From Pseudomonas sp. (lineage in GTDB: Bacteria; Pseudomonadota; Gammaproteobacteria; Pseudomonadales; Pseudomonadaceae), in assembly GCA_007117785.1 (NCBI GenBank), contig SKFV01000291.1, positions 1 through 14,122 of the forward strand: a stretch of DNA of 14,122 nt, in the 5' to 3' direction. A program made the translations under genes and the position numbers. Positions 1 to 6,088 of the stretch are shown one piece after another (position 1 is the stretch's first letter; the number at the start of each line of letters is the position of its first letter). The notes under the pieces are model-generated. The model was not told the origin of the DNA. It was given only the letters and a program-made list of their open reading frames with translations, and searched no databases.

Positions 1-2
1 AG

Positions 3-86
3 TCGGGCAATGCAAAAGGTATTGATAAGGGGAAAGACCCTGAGAGCCAGCCACTAAATCAGCGGTTGGGAGGTCAACCAGGCTAA
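3..86 (+). CDS. Possible C-terminal end of an upstream gene (partial)
   Basis: One frame is open from the window edge to a TAA at 84-86. It encodes 27 residues rich in Gly, Lys, Gln and Pro, ending LGGQPG. The other two forward frames also stop early (near 24-31 and 57), so the open frame is weak evidence by itself. The composition would suit the disordered hydrophilic tail of a small protein, but I recognise no family. The upstream sequence is needed to decide; this could simply be non-coding DNA. Confidence 0.25.
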   Translation, partial: SGNAKGIDKGKDPESQPLNQRLGGQPG

Positions 87-181
87 GCGCGCCAGCGCAC
101 CGACAGCGTCAACTGCTGACTGTCACTGTCCTCCCAGGGTGCTGCGCAATCTTGCCGGTACCGCACAATGTTGGGAGGTCA
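66..181 (+). repeat. 11-bp direct repeat pair
   Basis: The 11-mer TTGGGAGGTCA occurs at 66-76 and again at 171-181. The second copy supplies the ribosome-binding site of the small ORF at 184. The first copy lies in a short potential hairpin (GGTTG at 64-68 with CAACC at 75-79). The repetition may reflect a small local duplication or chance; no mobile element is visible. Confidence 0.3.
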
Positions 182-183
182 CC

Positions 184-249
184 ATGAAAAAGCCAATCGA
201 TGCTATACGCGCCAACGGCCCGCTCAAACCCAGACCGACTGAACCCTGA
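184..249 (+). CDS. Possible small protein of 21 residues
   Basis: An ATG at 184 follows a near-perfect Shine-Dalgarno GGGAGG (173-178) with 5 nt spacing. The frame runs 21 codons to a TGA at 247-249 and encodes a basic, proline-rich peptide starting MKKPIDAIRANG. It has no hydrophobic segment and I recognise no family. The quality of the ribosome site is the only positive evidence, since a reading frame this short occurs easily by chance. It could be a leader peptide or small protein upstream of the BON-domain gene at 379, or nothing. Confidence 0.3.
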   Translation: MKKPIDAIRANGPLKPRPTEP

Positions 250-327
250 TGTGCCTGTCAGGTAATTTAACGGATGTACCGCGCACGCCCAGCCGCTTGA
301 TGATAGGTGGGACGTGTCGCTGACGGC

Positions 328-346
328 CATTGGCTGCATGCCAATG
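328..346 (+). promoter_or_regulatory. Hairpin in the leader of the BON-domain gene
   Basis: CATTGGC (328-334) and GCCAATG (340-346) form a 7-bp perfect inverted repeat around the 5-nt loop TGCAT, ending 20 nt before the AAGGAG ribosome site at 366-371. It could be a protein operator or an mRNA leader stem. Its function is unknown. Confidence 0.3.
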
Positions 347-378
347 TCTGTAGCAACTTTATCGCAAGGAGTAACACC

Positions 379-1239
379 ATGAACAAGCACCCACGTAATT
401 TCTTTATCGTCTCTGCACTGGCGCTGGCACTTGCCACCACCAGCATTGGCGTCATTGCTGATACGGCCTCTGCTGAGGTAAGTAATGCCCGCCATGAGTC
501 ACGCATCCTGACCACCTATGAACTCAACCCCTACCTGCGCGCTCATGCCCTGGAAGTGACCGTCGAAGATGGCAAGGCCACTCTGACAGGTAACGTGTCC
601 GAGGACGTGAACAAGTCCCTGGCTCAGGAGATCGCCCAAGGTGTTGATGGTATCCGCTCGGTAGAGAACAACATTATTGTTGATGAGGACTATCGCCCGG
701 CTGCCCGAGGCGAGGAGCGTGGTTTTGGTGATCGCATTGAAGACACCAGCATTACTGCGGCAGTGAAAGCCAAGCTGATGTGGAGCAAGAATGCCGACGG
801 CCTGTCTACCGATGTTGAAACCCGCAACCGTCGGGTGACCTTGAGCGGTGTCGCCGACAGCGAGGCTGACAGCCAGCTGGCGGAACGTCTGGCCATGAAT
901 ACCCGCAATGTGCTGTCGGTCGATAACCAGCTGCAAGTCGAGCAGTCCGAGGCACGTCAAGAGCGCCAAACGCGTCGGGATGCCAGCGAACGTGGCAATC
1001 AAAGCACCATGAATGATGCGAGTGACAGCATTTCCGATGGCTGGATAACCACCAAGGTCAAATCCACCCTGCTGTTCTCCAATAACGTGTCTGGTACCGA
1101 TATTGAGGTCAGTACCAAGGATGGCATTGTCACCCTCAAAGGTGATGTCAGCAGTGGCAGTGAACATGCTCTGGCGAAAGAGCTTGCCCAGAATGTACGC
1201 GGTGTCAAAAGCGTACAGGCGAATGAACTGAAGTACTGA
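379..1239 (+). CDS. Exported protein with three BON domains (OsmY-like)
   Basis: The product is 286 residues. The ATG at 379 is chosen over an in-frame start at 307 because it follows AAGGAG (366-371) with 7 nt spacing and gives a proper signal peptide: basic MNKHPRN, a hydrophobic stretch to about residue 26, and a likely cleavage after ADTASA (residue 32). The mature part holds three BON-like repeats at about 37-101, 122-186 and 218-282. Each has the pattern of helix, 'V...G.VTL.G.V', second helix, and 'V..VxNxL'. The linker at about 187-216 is charged and rich in Gln and Arg. BON domains bind phospholipid or other envelope surfaces; the relative OsmY is a periplasmic, osmotically and stationary-phase induced protein with two BON domains. 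This one should be periplasmic and probably serves envelope stress tolerance (inference). A DUF3309 gene follows after an intergenic hairpin. Confidence 0.9.
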   Translation: MNKHPRNFFIVSALALALATTSIGVIADTASAEVSNARHESRILTTYELNPYLRAHALEVTVEDGKATLTGNVSEDVNKSLAQEIAQGVDGIRSVENNIIVDEDYRPAARGEERGFGDRIEDTSITAAVKAKLMWSKNADGLSTDVETRNRRVTLSGVADSEADSQLAERLAMNTRNVLSVDNQLQVEQSEARQERQTRRDASERGNQSTMNDASDSISDGWITTKVKSTLLFSNNVSGTDIEVSTKDGIVTLKGDVSSGSEHALAKELAQNVRGVKSVQANELKY

Positions 1240-1247
1240 TTATGTTC

Positions 1248-1275
1248 TGACCTACGCATTGCCTTGCGTAGGTCA
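1248..1275 (+). terminator. 11-bp intergenic hairpin, terminator or attenuator without a U-tract
   Basis: TGACCTACGCA (1248-1258) pairs perfectly with TGCGTAGGTCA (1265-1275) across the 6-nt loop TTGCCT, starting 8 nt after the BON gene stop. No run of T follows on either strand, so it does not look like a classic intrinsic terminator. A partial attenuator, or a 3' stabilising stem that sets different levels for the BON and DUF3309 genes, fits better. Confidence 0.55.
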
Positions 1276-1312
1276 TTACAGGATTTAAAAACAAGTAATC
1301 AAGGAGATTCCC

Positions 1313-1471
1313 ATGGGCGTAGGTACTATTTTATTAGTCGTACTGATTTTGCTTCTGATTGGTGTCATCCCAGCCTGGCCACACAGCCGGAGCTGGGGTT
1401 ATGGCCCAACAGGTGGTGTTGGTGTCGTGGTGTTGGTGATTGTAGTCCTGTTGTTGACGGGCACACTCTGA
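1313..1471 (+). CDS. DUF3309 family small membrane protein
   Basis: This 52-residue product starts at an ATG preceded by AAGGAG (1301-1306) with 6 nt spacing. It matches my recollection of the DUF3309 family: an N-terminal hydrophobic helix (TILLVVLILLLIGVIP, about residues 5-20), the central motif AWPHSRSWGYGPTGG (about 21-35), and a second hydrophobic helix (about 37-50). It is predicted to be a two-helix inner membrane peptide. The role of the family is unknown; such genes are widespread in proteobacteria, often in stress-related surroundings. Here it lies 73 bp downstream of the BON-domain gene on the same strand, with only a hairpin between, so the two may share a transcript. Confidence 0.85.
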   Translation: MGVGTILLVVLILLLIGVIPAWPHSRSWGYGPTGGVGVVVLVIVVLLLTGTL

Positions 1472-1623
1472 GGTTCAGGCGATCCGTGGCGGTCACTACA
1501 TAATCATGGATATGAAAGTGGCTGCACACTCAAATTGTTGCGTATTACGTTATATGGTCTACGGCCCCTGCCGGGCAGCGCCATAGAATGGGAAACTACC
1601 CATTCCAGTTTCAGGGGCAGCCA
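1472..1623. other. Non-coding stretch upstream of the MOSC remnant
   Basis: I see no convincing coding potential here. The stretch ends in the nested hairpin at 1564-1618. It is probably the old promoter and leader region of the now truncated MOSC gene. Confidence 0.5.
1564..1618 (+). promoter_or_regulatory. Nested hairpin leader ahead of the MOSC remnant
   Basis: An inner stem GAATGGG (1586-1592) / CCCATTC (1599-1605), with loop AAACTA, is enclosed by an outer stem GCCCCTG (1564-1570) / CAGGGGC (1612-1618). The outer right arm covers the only purine-rich stretch (AGGGG) just before the ATG at 1624, so folding would hide the ribosome site. This is compatible with a translational control element or a protein-binding inverted repeat. 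It does not match any riboswitch class I can identify with confidence. Confidence 0.4.
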
Positions 1624-1740
1624 ATGCAGAGAGTCGGCACAATTAAAACCATCTGGCGTTACCCGGTTAAAGGCATGGTTGGTGAAAGCTTGTCGCAATG
1701 CTATCTGAGCAAGCGCGGTTTGCTGGCCACGAGTGCGTAG
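1624..1740 (+). pseudogene. Truncated N-terminus of a MOSC-domain protein
   Basis: The 38-codon frame begins MQRVGTIKTIWRYPVKGMVGESL and continues with SQCYLSKRGLLATSA before a TAG at 1738-1740. The opening is typical of the N-terminal beta-barrel of MOSC (molybdenum cofactor sulfurase C-terminal) proteins, in which a start like 'VGTIKxIWRYPVKSMxGE' leads into 'xxGxxGDRxWAL'. Here homology breaks where GDR should appear, and none of the following 128 bp resumes it. Full-length family members are about 200-280 residues, so most of the gene is lost. It is probably a deletion remnant rather than a simple nonsense mutation. Any peptide made could not form the cofactor-binding fold. Confidence 0.7.
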
Positions 1741-1868
1741 GCTTGCAACCGCCCCTCAAGTCAGGTCCAATCCTCTGTAATACGCCGTTTTGAACTTATC
1801 CTGCTTATGCCGATAGACACCCTTATATCCGTCAGTGACTGGACACCTCAATTGCTTGCCGTCCAGCC
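1741..1868. other. Intergenic gap and possible short upstream ORF before the MFS gene
   Basis: This 128-bp stretch has no recognisable gene. A 21-codon frame starting at ATG 1807 (MPIDTLISVSDWT...) ends in a TGA at 1870-1872, overlapping the MFS start as ATGA. Such an overlap can couple translation, but no good Shine-Dalgarno precedes 1807. TTGAAC near 1792 has no good -10 partner. Confidence 0.3.
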
Positions 1869-3053
1869 ATGAGTCTTGCCCATCAACGCTTGAAGGTCCT
1901 CTGTGCTGGTGTATTCAGTCTGATGCTGACACTGGGGATAGCGCGCTTTGCCTATACGTCCTTGTTGCCACAGATGCAGTCGCAGGCTGGTCTCGGCCTG
2001 GCCGAAGGCGGCTGGTTGGCGGCGCTGAACTATCTCGGTTATCTCTGTGGTGCTTTGCTGGCTTCCGTAATAAGTGACCTGCGGCTCAAGGACACCCTGT
2101 ATCGCTGGGGCCTGCTGGTGGCCATCGTCAGTACGCTGGTGATGGCTGGCAGTAACGAACTGTGGGTCTGGGCGACCTCGCGCTTTATTGCCGGGATGAG
2201 CAGTGCTGCCGGAATGTTGCTGGGCAGTGCGCTGGTCCTGAATTGGTTGCTGCGCCACGGGCAGCGCAGCGAACTGGGCATTCATTTTACCGGTTTGGGA
2301 CTGGGTATTGTGCTCTGTGCCCTGCTGATTGGCGTGCTGGATAGCTGGCTTGACTGGCGCGGCCACTGGTTGATGTTGGGCGCGGTGGGGGTATTGCTGG
2401 CGATCCCTGCCTGGCGCTGGTTACCGCCACCAGATACCAGCGGCAAGACCCATAGTGGCCAGGCCATGCCGGATAACCCTCCGAGCCGCTGGTACCTGCG
2501 GATCTTCATGCTGTCCTACTTCTGTACCGGTGTGGGCTATGTGGTCAGTGCTACTTTTATTGTGGCCATCGTCGAGCAACAGCCTGGCCTGGAGGGGAGG
2601 GGCAATCTGGCGTTTCTGTTGCTGGGCCTTGGTGCCGCGCCGGCCTGTATTATCTGGGATCTGGTGGCGCGGCGCAGCGGTGACCTTAATGCGCTGATCA
2701 TGGCGGCGCTGTTACAGGTGCTGGGTATTTTGTTGCCGGTATTGCATGACAGCCTGTGGGCGGCACTGATCGGCGCCTGGTTGTTTGGCGCCACGGCGAT
2801 CGGCATGGTCAGTCTGGTGCTGACCATGGCCGGCCGTTATTACCCGACCCGCCCGGCCCGGATGATGGGGCGCATGACCCTGGCCTATGGCGTCGCCCAG
2901 ATTGTCGGCCCGGCGCTGACCGGTCATCTGGCAGCGCATTACGGTGGCTATGCGATAGGTTTCTGGTTGGCCGCCGGAGTCATGTTCCTGGGTGCCTTGC
3001 TGCTGTTCGGGCTAACCTTTATCGAGCGTAATGAAGCAAATGCTCAAGGTTGA
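1869..3053 (+). CDS. MFS transporter, YbfB/YjiJ-like
   Basis: The 394-residue product is strongly hydrophobic, with about 12 predicted transmembrane helices in two halves joined by a hydrophilic loop around residues 180-205 (PPPDTSGKTHSGQAMPDNPP). The first helix carries LGIARFAYTSLLPQMQ, the typical opening of the YbfB/YjiJ group, in which a conserved 'GxGRFxYxxLLPxM' precedes a loop with 'GWLAALNYLGYLxGAL'. The matching segment here is residues 43-67. Residues 104-130 (ATSRFIAGMSSAAGMLLGSALVL) and the C-terminal half with ARMMGRMTLAYGVAQIVGPALTG support the assignment. Substrates of the group are poorly known; inner membrane efflux or uptake of a small molecule is likely. The ATG lacks a good ribosome site. 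The gene ends 3 bp from the convergent cyclase gene. Confidence 0.85.
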   Translation: MSLAHQRLKVLCAGVFSLMLTLGIARFAYTSLLPQMQSQAGLGLAEGGWLAALNYLGYLCGALLASVISDLRLKDTLYRWGLLVAIVSTLVMAGSNELWVWATSRFIAGMSSAAGMLLGSALVLNWLLRHGQRSELGIHFTGLGLGIVLCALLIGVLDSWLDWRGHWLMLGAVGVLLAIPAWRWLPPPDTSGKTHSGQAMPDNPPSRWYLRIFMLSYFCTGVGYVVSATFIVAIVEQQPGLEGRGNLAFLLLGLGAAPACIIWDLVARRSGDLNALIMAALLQVLGILLPVLHDSLWAALIGAWLFGATAIGMVSLVLTMAGRYYPTRPARMMGRMTLAYGVAQIVGPALTGHLAAHYGGYAIGFWLAAGVMFLGALLLFGLTFIERNEANAQG

Positions 3054-3056
3054 GTT

Positions 3057-4316
3057 TCAGGCTTGCCCGTGATCGCAGCACACCTGATCACGGCCGTTGC
3101 GCTTGGCCTTATAGAGCGCCTTATCGGTTCGGCTGATGAGTTGCTGCAATGAATCCTTCGTACCTGCTTCAGCAACCCCGAATGACAAACTTATTGATCC
3201 GACTTCGGCATCATCAAGTCCGGCGATAGCGCTGCGCAGCCGCTCTGCCAGGCTGCTGGCTTCAGCCAGATGGGCTTGGATAACAAGCATAAACTCTTCC
3301 CCGCCCCAGCGAATAGCGGCGTCCGAACTGCGCAGCTGCTGGCTTAAGGTGGCAGCTACTTGCTGGATAATCCGGTCCCCGGCGGGGTGGCCAAAGCGGT
3401 CATTAACCGCTTTGAAATGGTCTATATCACAGAGAATCAGGCTCAACGGCTGTAGCTCGGTGCGCCAATCATGGTATGCCGCCTGCAGCCGGTTATCGCC
3501 AGCGCGGCGGTTCAGTAGCCCGGTCATTTTGTCTTCCATGGCCATGGCATGTAAGGCTTGCTCGCGCTCAACCAGTTCATCCACATTCCATGAGGTACTG
3601 ATGAAGTGGCGGCATTGTCCAGCACTGTCCAGAACGGGAGCAATGCTCTGCTCGACATAATAGCGGCTGCCATCCTTGCGCTGGTTGATAAAACGCGCCT
3701 GAAAGGGGCGGTTAGCCTTCAGGGTTTGCCACATGCGCTGATAGAACTCGGCGCTTTGTTGGCCGGAACTGAGGAGTTTTGGCGTCTGGCCGATGACTTC
3801 GTCAGTGGTGAAACCGGTTAGTTGCTCAAAGGCGTGGTTGACGAACACAATCTGTGCATTGAGATCAGTTACCAGAATCGGATCATTGGCCTGATTTAAC
3901 GCCTGGGTCAGCATGTCGCGTTCAATGGCCGCCTTTTCCTGCTCGGTCACATCCTGTTGAACTGATACGTAATGGGAGGTGACTCCTTGAGCATTTTTTA
4001 CCGGTGAGATATTCCAGTTGACGATATAGGCCTGACCATCTTTGCGGTAGTTGACTGTGCGACCCTCCCAGTAGTTATTGCGCGCCAATGCTTTGCGCAA
4101 TGACGCGATTACCTTGGGGTCGGTGTCGGGCCCTTGCAGCATGCGCGGTGATTGGCCAAGCAGCTCTTCCTCTGGGTATCCCGTCATCCGGCAAAAGGCT
4201 GGATTGCAATATACGATAAGTGGCTCGCTAGTACTGGCATCGGTAATCAGAACCGAGTTATAGGCCTGTTCAGCGGCAACGCCAACCAGACGATCTTTTT
4301 CATGAGGATCAAGCAT
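3057..4316 (-). CDS. Sensor diguanylate cyclase, PAS-PAS-GGDEF
   Basis: The 419-residue soluble product combines two PAS domains (about 12-130 and 136-250) with a C-terminal GGDEF domain (about 256-410). It should make cyclic di-GMP from two GTP. The active-site motif is RWGGEEF (GGEEF 338-342), the DxD-like metal site lies in LCDIDHF (about 295-301), and an inhibitory RxxD (R329-D332) sits exactly five residues before GGEEF. So both catalysis and product inhibition look intact. PAS1 resembles LOV domains (NPAFCRMTGYPEEELLG, then LQGPDTD), but the motif expected as GxNCRFLQ reads GQSPRMLQ (54-61), so the photoactive cysteine is absent. No membrane helices are seen. Start: I chose ATG 4316. 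An in-frame TTG at 4394 with AGG upstream would add 26 residues and is possible. Convergent with the MFS gene and divergent from the gene at 4568. Confidence 0.88.
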   Translation of the reverse strand: MLDPHEKDRLVGVAAEQAYNSVLITDASTSEPLIVYCNPAFCRMTGYPEEELLGQSPRMLQGPDTDPKVIASLRKALARNNYWEGRTVNYRKDGQAYIVNWNISPVKNAQGVTSHYVSVQQDVTEQEKAAIERDMLTQALNQANDPILVTDLNAQIVFVNHAFEQLTGFTTDEVIGQTPKLLSSGQQSAEFYQRMWQTLKANRPFQARFINQRKDGSRYYVEQSIAPVLDSAGQCRHFISTSWNVDELVEREQALHAMAMEDKMTGLLNRRAGDNRLQAAYHDWRTELQPLSLILCDIDHFKAVNDRFGHPAGDRIIQQVAATLSQQLRSSDAAIRWGGEEFMLVIQAHLAEASSLAERLRSAIAGLDDAEVGSISLSFGVAEAGTKDSLQQLISRTDKALYKAKRNGRDQVCCDHGQA

Positions 4317-4492
4317 GCCGAAGCGGACCTTGAGCAGGTGTTGAGGGTTTTTGCTGACGACTGCACCCTCGGGAAAATGATTATAGCCCAGCAACGGCGA
4401 CCTGGCTTACTCGGACTTTAACCGTATAATCTTGTGTCTGTGATGAGTAGAGCACTACAAATAGATGATGGAACCGGCAACAGGCAAATCGC

Positions 4493-4521
4493 TTGTTATT
4501 TATCCGTACCCGCAAGATTAT
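4493..4521 (+). promoter_or_regulatory. Candidate sigma70 promoter for the gene at 4568
   Basis: TTGTTA (4493-4498) and GATTAT (4516-4521) are separated by 17 nt, giving a plausible -35/-10 pair about 40 nt upstream of the ribosome site. The match to consensus is moderate (4 of 6 at each box). No experimental support. Confidence 0.4.
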
Positions 4522-4567
4522 GGTGCCACCGCGGCCAATCAGGTTGGCCTTAATTCCGGAGATAATA

Positions 4568-4945
4568 ATGAATAAACTACTGGCTGTGGTTGTGGGGCTG
4601 TTTGGGCTGATGTTTTTGCTGATCGGTTTGCGTTGGTTGGTTGATCCTGCTGGTGCGGCGGGTCAGTTGGGGATGCCGCTACTCGATGATGTCGGGCGCA
4701 GCACACAGATTGGCGACTTTGCTGCCTTCTTCCTCACCCTGGGCGTGCTCATTCTGGTTGCTCTGGTGACATCGCAACGTATCTGGTATTACCCGGCCGC
4801 CATGCTGTTAGGCTTTGCTGCATTGGGGCGATTACTGGCGTGGGCATTGCATGATGCTGCACTGGCGCTTGATCTGATTGCGCCAGAGGTGATTATTGCC
4901 GCTGTGTTACTGCTGGCGGCGCGTCGTTTGGGGACACCCGGGTAG
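4568..4945 (+). CDS. Small four-helix membrane protein, DUF4345-like
   Basis: The 125-residue product starts at an ATG preceded by CGGAGA (around 4556-4561). The start 75 nt upstream (4493) is less likely, as it lies on the candidate promoter and would add a basic, non-hydrophobic extension. Four hydrophobic segments are visible, at about 3-24, 48-69, 74-94 and 103-118. A GLRWLVDPAGAAGQLGMPL stretch follows the first, and GRLLAWALHDA ... PEV lies between the third and fourth. This layout (helix, 'P...A..LGLPL' loop, three further helices with 'GRLL') resembles DUF4345 and related small inner membrane proteins of unknown function; the family call is from memory and tentative. It stands alone, between divergent and convergent cyclase genes. 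Confidence 0.7.
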   Translation: MNKLLAVVVGLFGLMFLLIGLRWLVDPAGAAGQLGMPLLDDVGRSTQIGDFAAFFLTLGVLILVALVTSQRIWYYPAAMLLGFAALGRLLAWALHDAALALDLIAPEVIIAAVLLLAARRLGTPG

Positions 4946-5003
4946 TTACTGTTGTTAATCGGCTATCAGAACGAAGCCCCTGGTCGACTGCCAGATAAGC
5001 AGG

Positions 5004-6050
5004 CTATACCGTCAACGCCATCTCCACCCGGTTACGCCCACCCTCCTTGCCCGCATAGAGCGCGGCATCGGCACGGGCAATACTGTCACTGAGGGCTTCG
5101 CCAGGTAGGTGCTGGCTTACACCGATACTCAATGTCACCGGTGTGGTCAGTGCGTGTTGCGCCCAATCATGTCCGGCCACTGAGGCCCGCACGCGTTCGG
5201 CAATCAACCTTGCTTTCTGCGTATCGGTCTGTGGCAGCACGGCGAGAAACTCCTCCCCGCCCCAGCGACCGATATAATCCTGCTCTCGCAATGAGGCGCT
5301 CAGGATCTGACTGATCTCGCACAACATCCGGTCGCCGAAGTCATGCCCGTAACGGTCATTGAACTGCTTGAAATGGTCGATATCCATCAGCAGAAAAGCC
5401 GTGCCAGGCCCTTGCCCCTGATGACCGGCGATATCGCGGTCAGCCAGTTCGATCATGTGGCGGCGATTGAACAGCCTGGTCAGCGGGTCCGTAGTAGCCA
5501 TCCGTCCGAGTACTTTATGGGCTTTTTTCACTGTCATGATGTAGTACAGCGACAGGTAGCTGAACATGCAGAATACGGCAGTCAGGTTGAACAGGTAGAC
5601 GCCGAGCAAGGCGCTGTCGACGATGGGCTGAATCGGCTCGATCAAGCGGGTCGCAGCATAGAGTCCGACATAGAACAGCCACAAGCCGAATACCGCTAGG
5701 CTGGCTGAACGCAGGGTGTGGTTGCCGGTATACAGGGCCGGAATAAACATCAGCAGATAGTAGTAAAAGCCACTGTCCCAGCCGATCAGCAAGGTACCCA
5801 ATGCGGCATGAACGATCACTTCAATCCAGATCAGGGCTACCGCAGTCCGGTTGCGCCGCTGTTTCAACAACCAGTAGGCGATCGCATACATGGGTACGCT
5901 GAGCACATTGACCCAGGCCAGGATCGGTGAGCCCAGATACAGGAAGATAAAGAAAAAGGCGACGTCGATACTGCCAGCCATGATGCAGCAGCGCATGCTC
6001 ATCAGCCAGAACTGCGAGCGTGGTTCTTGCACTCGGCGACGTGCTTCCAT
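5004..6050 (-). CDS. Membrane-anchored diguanylate cyclase (GGDEF)
   Basis: The 348-residue product has an N-terminal membrane region of about six helices (about 24-44, 46-62, 68-90, 94-108, 115-135 and 148-172) and a C-terminal GGDEF domain (about 183-345). The domain opens with TTDPLTRLFNRRH, has the metal-site segment LMDIDHFKQFND (221-232), the active site RWGGEEF (GGEEF 264-268), and an inhibitory site R255-EQ-D258 five residues before it. It should be an active, product-inhibited c-di-GMP synthase. The membrane part may sense a ligand or envelope state but matches no named MASE domain I can assign. The ATG at 6050 follows a modest GGGCAGG. The gene begins 38 bp after the stop of the second permease, same strand, with no terminator visible, so it may be the last gene of the exporter operon. 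It ends convergent to 4568-4945, leaving 58 bp. Confidence 0.88.
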   Translation of the reverse strand: MEARRRVQEPRSQFWLMSMRCCIMAGSIDVAFFFIFLYLGSPILAWVNVLSVPMYAIAYWLLKQRRNRTAVALIWIEVIVHAALGTLLIGWDSGFYYYLLMFIPALYTGNHTLRSASLAVFGLWLFYVGLYAATRLIEPIQPIVDSALLGVYLFNLTAVFCMFSYLSLYYIMTVKKAHKVLGRMATTDPLTRLFNRRHMIELADRDIAGHQGQGPGTAFLLMDIDHFKQFNDRYGHDFGDRMLCEISQILSASLREQDYIGRWGGEEFLAVLPQTDTQKARLIAERVRASVAGHDWAQHALTTPVTLSIGVSQHLPGEALSDSIARADAALYAGKEGGRNRVEMALTV

Positions 6051-6088
6051 GTCCTGCCCTGCTCACTCAGGTTGTTATGACTGCAACA

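Noticed and set aside
109..495. 128-codon open frame on the minus strand at the left end
   Set aside because: It has irregular composition and no recognisable domain, and overlaps the signal peptide region of the BON gene on the other strand.
499..1167. 222-codon open frame on the minus strand
   Set aside because: It lies wholly opposite the BON-domain gene, lacks a recognisable domain, and reflects codon bias of the real gene.
1264..1503. 79-codon forward frame over the DUF3309 gene
   Set aside because: It reads the same DNA in another frame; the 52-residue DUF3309 frame has the ribosome site and the family motif.
1564..1618. Molybdenum cofactor riboswitch upstream of the MOSC remnant
   Set aside because: The context is tempting, but the region is short and I could not place the conserved elements of that RNA class; only simple nested stems are supported.
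1790..1825. Sigma70 promoter for the MFS gene at TTGAAC
   Set aside because: No acceptable -10 box lies 16-18 nt downstream.
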